From contig NZ_BJOR01000001.1 of the NCBI RefSeq assembly GCF_006540305.1, positions 3,534,001 through 3,598,000 of the forward strand: DNA of 64,000 nucleotides. Reading direction: 5' to 3'. Shown here piece after piece: positions 63,590-64,000 of this stretch (positions within the stretch are counted from its first letter, which is position 1; every line of letters starts with the position of its first letter). The position numbers were made by a program, and so were the translations under genes. Origin of the DNA: Streptomyces sp. 6-11-2. GTDB lineage: Bacteria > Actinomycetota > Actinomycetes > Streptomycetales > Streptomycetaceae. Under the pieces are notes generated by a model. The model worked only from the letters and a program-made list of their open reading frames with translations. It did no database searches and had not been told where the DNA came from.

Positions 63590-64000
63590 GGTGGGCATTT
63601 GCAGGTCGAGCCGGGCGTTGGTGCTACGCAGCATCATGAAAGTGTTGGCGTACGTGACATCCATCGCCTTGCAGGCGTCTGGTATGAGAACGCGCTTCTT
63701 GGATTCGGGTCGTGGCTGCTCATGCGTCACGAGTGTGTGGCCATGCGCAATCGCGTAGGCCACCAGGAAGAAGTCCGCCGTATTCGTTAGGAATTCAGTT
63801 AGTGCGGCGGCCGTGTAGCCTCGGGACTGAGCCCATGCGGTGATGCGGCCGAAGTGTGCGGTCGTAGCCGAATCAATCGGGCGAAAAAAGTCCGCATGCC
63901 CTCTCGCCCAAGTTGCGAGTTCGTCTCCACCTTCAACTAACTCGGCTTTGACGGGTTCGATGCTGCAGACGATTTGGTTGGCGTGGGCGAAGTCAAGCCA
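63581..64000 (-). CDS. DUF4411 PIN-like protein, 3' part
   Basis: The last 139 residues of a protein that begins beyond the window. They read WLDFAHANQIVCSIEPVKAE, WARGHADFFRPIDSAT, ADFFLVAYAIAHGHTLVTHE, and a C-terminus LDLQMPTAA, matching DUF4411, a PIN-domain RNase family usually paired with an HTH/ImmA-type antitoxin. The codon at 63938-63940 is TTA, rare in Streptomyces and dependent on bldA. The partner gene, if any, lies to the right. GC content is below that of the core genes. Confidence 0.82.
   Translation of the reverse strand, partial: WLDFAHANQIVCSIEPVKAELVEGGDELATWARGHADFFRPIDSATTAHFGRITAWAQSRGYTAAALTEFLTNTADFFLVAYAIAHGHTLVTHEQPRPESKKRVLIPDACKAMDVTYANTFMMLRSTNARLDLQMPTAA

Larger units (their letters stand above)
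48932..64000. mobile_element. AICE, RepPP type, in tRNA-Ser; right end not reached
   Basis: From the 3' end of tRNA-Ser the following stand together: integrase, excisionase, DUF3631 ATPase, prim-pol, DNA methylase, TraB, membrane transfer-spread proteins, DUF2637, DUF6303, DUF6284 and a GntR regulator. This is the gene set of actinomycete integrative conjugative elements with a prim-pol replication module. No second copy of the tRNA 3' end appears to the right, so the far att site lies beyond 64000. The cargo genes from 61.7 kb on are lower in GC. Confidence 0.85.

Overview
The window is a very GC-rich actinobacterial chromosome segment, almost certainly from a Streptomyces. It carries the sporulation pair ssgR/ssgA, a thiC with its TPP riboswitch, a Rex-controlled cydAB-cydDC cluster, and the DtpA/Sco/ECuC copper cluster. 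It also has perfect 14-bp Streptomyces parS sites and clusters of TTGTCCACA/TTATCCACA DnaA boxes, which suggests the replication-origin half of the chromosome core, although oriC itself is not present.

Layout. 1-9.3 kb: a small membrane protein, ssgR-ssgA, a YibE/F protein, thiC, a membrane protein, a metallophosphoesterase and a LacI regulator. 9.6-17.2 kb: hisC, a Rex operator, cydA, cydB and a fused cydDC, with a parS palindrome between cydB and cydDC. 17.2-25.7 kb: a HAD phosphatase, an F420-type oxidoreductase, a second parS, kptA, an EphD-like hydrolase/SDR fusion, and a four-gene double ABC export cluster. 26-30 kb: an abnormal serine-type tRNA-like gene, a HAD phosphatase overlapping serS, a DnaA-box cluster, and a MITE inserted at the pheA stop codon. 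30-36 kb: a minus-strand copper operon (membrane protein, YcnI, Sco, ECuC, CopC-CopD, DtpA). 36-48 kb: two anti-sigma-type ATPases, a SpoIIE-type phosphatase, a MocR regulator, aminopeptidase P, a stand-alone prim-pol-like protein, a SEC-C protein, a GDPD and an HtrA-like protease.

48.9 kb to the right edge: an integrative conjugative element (AICE) inserted at the 3' end of tRNA-Ser(UGA). Its minus-strand genes read, from right to left: DUF6284, DUF6303, DUF2637, a zinc protein, a basic membrane protein, TraB, a small membrane protein, a C5 DNA methylase, a prim-pol, a small protein, a DUF3631 ATPase, Xis and Int. This is the RepPP-type layout. A divergent GntR-family gene with three copies of a GACCTAGGT-type operator probably controls it. 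Octamer repeats just after traB look like the TraB recognition/clt site, and GTGGCGG repeats between xis and the DUF3631 gene look like a replication or control region. The right end carries cargo: a class IV aminotransferase, an HTH protein fused to a cysteine-less FGE fold, and a partial DUF4411 PIN-type toxin. The right attachment site lies outside the window.

How the parts work together. The left 48 kb is ordinary conserved core (thiamine, histidine, phenylalanine, cytochrome bd, copper and developmental regulation) carrying chromosome-organising sites. The right 15 kb is a self-transmissible element whose excision, replication, transfer and control modules can all be recognised.
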